Below, piece after piece: positions 14,251 to 16,796 of a DNA stretch of 16,796 bases. How positions within the stretch are numbered: position 1 is the stretch's first letter; each line of letters begins with the position of its first letter. The stretch comes from Methanobrevibacter sp. (GTDB lineage: Archaea; Methanobacteriota; Methanobacteria; Methanobacteriales; Methanobacteriaceae), in NCBI GenBank assembly GCA_009784145.1, contig WRCI01000015.1:1-16796 (forward strand). Reading direction: 5' to 3'. The position numbers and the translations under genes were made by a program. A model generated the notes under the pieces. It was not told where the DNA came from and searched no databases. It worked only from the letters and a program-made list of their open reading frames with translations.

Positions 14251-16499
14251 AAAGTATTATATTTTTAAGTACAATTATTTTAGGTATTGCTTTATTTTCA
14301 TTAAGTTCAGCAAATGTAGTAGATGCTGCAAGTATTAATAATACTACAGATGGTGGAATAGCTCAAGGAGTTATATCGGCTGTTGCTGATGGTACTTTCA
14401 TTCTGGAGTTAGCAGATGGTGTATACACTGGCCCTAATAATACCAACATTAACATAACCAATAATATTGAAATACTTGGTCATTCACAAAATGGCACTAT
14501 TATCAATGCTGGTTCATTAGGAAGAGTTTTCAATGCTACTGGCTATAATTTAACTTTGTGGCGTCTTACAATTATGAATGGTAATGCTGGTGGTGGTTAT
14601 GGAGGAGCTATTTATTCTACAGGGATACTTACTCTCAATTATGTTTCATTCATTAATAATACAGCAGCAAGAGGTGGGGCTGTTTGGGCTCAAAACCCAG
14701 ATAATAGTACTATATCAAATAATTTTGAGTTTTGTTTATTTATAAACAATAGTGCTACTGATCCAAGTACTGGTGGTGGAGGAGCATTAATGCTTACTGG
14801 TGGTTATTTTTGGGTATCTTACTCAAATTTCACAAATAATACTGCAAATAATAATGGAGGAGCTATTAATAAAAATAATGGTACTATTTTAATTGTGTCC
14901 AACGATATTTTCGAGAACAATACTGCTATAAATGGTGGTGCAATTTACAATACAAATAGTAATTTAACAGTTGAAGAAACAACATTTATTAATAATACTG
15001 CAACTGGAAGTGGTGGTGCAATTTACTCTAATACTGCAACTGCTACTATTATAACATATTCGAACTTTTACAATAATAGTGCTACCCTTCAGGGAGGGGC
15101 TATTTTTGTTCGTCATACTCTTAACTCTACAGGTTCCAATTATATAAATAATACTGCAAGTGAAGGTGGAGGCATATATAGCTACCCAGATACTGGTAGA
15201 GTCTTTGTTGAATACAATCGTTTTGTTAACAATTCTAATTATGATTTTTATCTAAACATCACATCTATGACTGGCACTCCAGATGTTAATTATAATTGGT
15301 GGGGTGATAACACTCCATTAGTTTATGGTCTTAGTTTAGCTAATTGGTTTGTTATGCAGTTATCTGCAAATAATAATATTAATACTACAGTAAATGATAC
15401 TACCACTCAAGCAATTAGTAGTGTTAATTTATCCTATGATCTTGTACTTTTTGATAATACAACAAACACTACTAGTGTTGTAGGTTATGGTGTTTTACCT
15501 TACTTTGTTGTTAATTTAACTTGGAATGGAACTGGAACTAGTTCTGAAATTGTTGATGCACGAGGATATTATTCTAAAATTATTGATTTCACTTTAGCTA
15601 GTGGATTTAGTCTTGAGGCAATTGGTGATCTTGAGGATTTGATATTGTATCAAGAAATTGTATATAGAAATCTTACTATTGTTAAGACTGCTAATGTTAC
15701 TAATGTGATAATTGGGCAGATGATTAGTTATACTATTACTGTAACTAATGTAGGAGATGATACTGCTACTAATGTTTGGGTTAATGAAACATTACCAGGA
15801 GGTCTTATTTATCAAGGATCCACAGGTGATGGAACTTACAATTCAGCTAATGGCACTTGGTATATTGGTGATTTAGCTAATGGATCTACTGCAACAATAA
15901 CTATAACTGTTCTTGTAAATCAAACAGGAAATATCAATAATATTATTGCTCTTAATTTAGAGGAATTTAACCTAGGTAATAACAATACAAATGTGACTAT
16001 TAATGTTGCTCCTCAAAATACTAGTATTGACCTTAATGCTCAATTCAGCAATGGTAATAAAACTATCTCTTTAACTAGTAAATTAGTGGATGGATCTGGA
16101 AATCCAATAGCTAATACAATAGTTAAATTCTATATAAATGGTGTCTATGTTGGAGAATCATTAACTAATGCAAATGGAATAGCTGCCTTCAATTATACTC
16201 AAATAAATCCTTTTAAAGAAGGAACTTATTTGATTAATTCTTATTTTGAAGGTGATACTTACTACAATCCTTCCAATAGTTCTTACACTTTAATACTAGA
16301 TACTGACCACGACAATCCAAATAATAACAATACAAATAACAATAACACAAACAACAATAATACAAATAATAACAATACAAATAACAATGATACAAGTGGC
16401 AATTCAGATATAAAAGCATCCATGAAAAAAACAGCTGTGCCAATAAATGCAATCTTAGTTTTACTAAGTATTATTGCAATAATCCATAGGAGAAAATAA
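14247..16499 (+). CDS. Adhesin-like surface protein: beta-helix, one DUF11, Ig-like domain, membrane tail
   Basis: The 750-residue protein (TTG numbering) is exported and probably anchored at the surface. Residues 1-28 are a signal peptide ending VVDAA. An ATT start at 14238 would add KKL and give a more basic N-terminus. About 35-345 is a parallel beta-helix (GGAIYS, RGGAVWA, GGGALML, GGAIYN, GGAIYS, GGAIFV), closed by NYNWWG at 348-353. About 354-474 is the post-helix module (LSYDLVLFDN, VLPYFVVNL) shared with the giant neighbour. Residues 475-588 are one DUF11 (IVKTAN, ETLPGG, YIGDLANG, INNII). About 593-685 is an Ig-like or transthyretin-like domain (LVDGSGNPIANTIVKFYING, TNANGIAAF). Residues 692-716 are (NNNNT)4-NNNDT, followed by ASMKKTAVP, a hydrophobic segment and HRRK. 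It reads as a short-stalk paralogue of the giant protein, transcribed divergently from it. The ligand is unknown. Confidence 0.93.
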   Translation: MKSIIFLSTIILGIALFSLSSANVVDAASINNTTDGGIAQGVISAVADGTFILELADGVYTGPNNTNINITNNIEILGHSQNGTIINAGSLGRVFNATGYNLTLWRLTIMNGNAGGGYGGAIYSTGILTLNYVSFINNTAARGGAVWAQNPDNSTISNNFEFCLFINNSATDPSTGGGGALMLTGGYFWVSYSNFTNNTANNNGGAINKNNGTILIVSNDIFENNTAINGGAIYNTNSNLTVEETTFINNTATGSGGAIYSNTATATIITYSNFYNNSATLQGGAIFVRHTLNSTGSNYINNTASEGGGIYSYPDTGRVFVEYNRFVNNSNYDFYLNITSMTGTPDVNYNWWGDNTPLVYGLSLANWFVMQLSANNNINTTVNDTTTQAISSVNLSYDLVLFDNTTNTTSVVGYGVLPYFVVNLTWNGTGTSSEIVDARGYYSKIIDFTLASGFSLEAIGDLEDLILYQEIVYRNLTIVKTANVTNVIIGQMISYTITVTNVGDDTATNVWVNETLPGGLIYQGSTGDGTYNSANGTWYIGDLANGSTATITITVLVNQTGNINNIIALNLEEFNLGNNNTNVTINVAPQNTSIDLNAQFSNGNKTISLTSKLVDGSGNPIANTIVKFYINGVYVGESLTNANGIAAFNYTQINPFKEGTYLINSYFEGDTYYNPSNSSYTLILDTDHDNPNNNNTNNNNTNNNNTNNNNTNNNDTSGNSDIKASMKKTAVPINAILVLLSIIAIIHRRK
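16320..16394 (+). repeat. Five 15-bp in-frame repeats coding an Asn/Thr spacer
   Basis: Units at 16320, 16335, 16350, 16365 and 16380 encode NNNNT four times and NNNDT once (residues 692-716). They differ only by AAT/AAC exchange and one GAT, and every unit ends in ACA. The spacer lies between the Ig-like domain and the membrane tail, where a flexible wall-crossing segment is expected. Slippage in 15-bp steps would change its length without breaking the frame. Confidence 0.9.
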
Positions 16500-16515
16500 A
16501 TATTTAAAATTTTTT

Positions 16516-16545
16516 AAGAACCTTTAATTTTGTTCTTTTATTTTT
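16516..16545 (+). terminator. Terminator of the rightward adhesin gene
   Basis: AAGAAC (16516-16521) and GTTCTT (16532-16537) form a 6-bp stem with a 10-nt loop, 17 nt after the TAA stop. The T-rich sequence TTATTTTTCTTTATT follows. Oligo-T runs alone can end archaeal transcription, and several more follow in the repeat downstream. Confidence 0.55.
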
Positions 16546-16630
16546 CTTTATTAAAATTTTATTCTTTTATTTTTCATTTCTTTATTAAAATTCTATTCTT
16601 TTATTTTTCATTTTCATTTCTTTATTAAAA
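16533..16630 (+). repeat. Three imperfect T-rich tandem repeats in the terminator region
   Basis: Units start at 16533, 16562 and 16596 with TTCTTTTATTTTTC and each contains CTTTATTAAAA. They grow from 29 to 34 to about 35 bp by insertion of ATTTC or ATTTTC-type segments in the middle. Each unit brings its own T5 run, so the array may act as a chain of termination sites. Confidence 0.75.
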
Positions 16631-16796
16631 ATATAATTTCTATTTATATTTAATACAAATGATTAAATATAGATATAGGGTGCTAGATTTTTTATAATTT
16701 GTAACAGTTTGTACATTCTTATTTTTTCGTATGGGTTATATTTTCATGCTCCTTTTTTTAGGGTACTGATGAATTATTTTTTTAAATTGAAAACGG

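Larger units (their letters stand above)
16500..16796. other. Right-hand flank without a recognisable gene
   Basis: After the terminator hairpin and the T-rich repeats, positions 16631-16796 show no frame with a ribosome binding site, no tRNA-like fold and no clear promoter. Short oligo-T runs continue to the end. A gene may begin beyond the edge. Confidence 0.6.

Noticed and set aside
16234-16452. Minus-strand open frame of 72 codons rich in Tyr and Cys
   Set aside because: It is antisense to the end of the 750-residue gene, and its Tyr/Leu/Cys pattern is the reverse of the AAT/AAC repeat.

Overview
The window comes from a very AT-rich archaeal genome, and everything in it points to a gut-type methanogen of the Methanobacteriaceae, most likely Methanosphaera and less likely Methanobrevibacter. 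The signs are long stretches that are almost pure A/T, GGAGGTGA-type ribosome binding sites, TTTATATA-type promoter motifs, and Asn/Thr-rich secreted proteins built from a parallel beta-helix followed by DUF11 (TIGR01451-type) repeats. Such proteins are called adhesin-like proteins or the Asn/Thr-rich large protein family in these methanogens. The assignment rests on family knowledge and composition. No rRNA or housekeeping gene is present to confirm it.

Layout. (1) 1-1066, minus strand: the 5' part of a secreted surface protein that runs off the left edge. It has a signal peptide, an S/N/D-rich spacer, a carboxypeptidase-regulatory-like domain and a CARDB/DUF11-like Ig domain. (2) 1067-1641: an AT-rich gap with a perfect 49-bp direct repeat and two hairpins behind the next gene. 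(3) 1642-13296, minus strand: a giant 3884-residue gene. It encodes a signal peptide, a beta-helix, a conserved post-helix module, 27 tandem DUF11 domains averaging 121 residues, an Asn-rich spacer and a C-terminal membrane anchor. (4) 13297-14237: a divergent intergenic region with a hairpin next to the giant gene's ribosome binding site, six 24-bp iterons, a cluster of TATA-like elements and 119 consecutive A/T bases. (5) 14247-16499, plus strand: a 750-residue paralogue with the same order of modules but one DUF11, one Ig-like domain and an (NNNNT)5 spacer. (6) 16500-16796: a T-rich terminator region, then nothing recognisable.

How the parts fit. All three genes encode exported cell-surface proteins. 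The giant protein and the divergent 750-residue protein share architecture from end to end, including a matching C-terminal tail (ASMKxTA[LV]P, hydrophobic segment, RRK). They look like a long-stalk and a short-stalk version of one adhesin. In every DUF11 copy of both complete proteins a Lys, an acidic residue and an Asn sit at fixed places, which is the arrangement expected of an intramolecular isopeptide bond. None of the three genes has an ATG at normal distance from its ribosome binding site. Two of them have a mini-ORF that covers the ribosome binding site and ends inside the start region.

Most worth following up: the Lys/acid/Asn triad, the six iterons between the divergent genes, the shared C-terminal sorting-like tail, and the non-AUG start regions. 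No mobile element, CRISPR array, tRNA or rRNA was seen.
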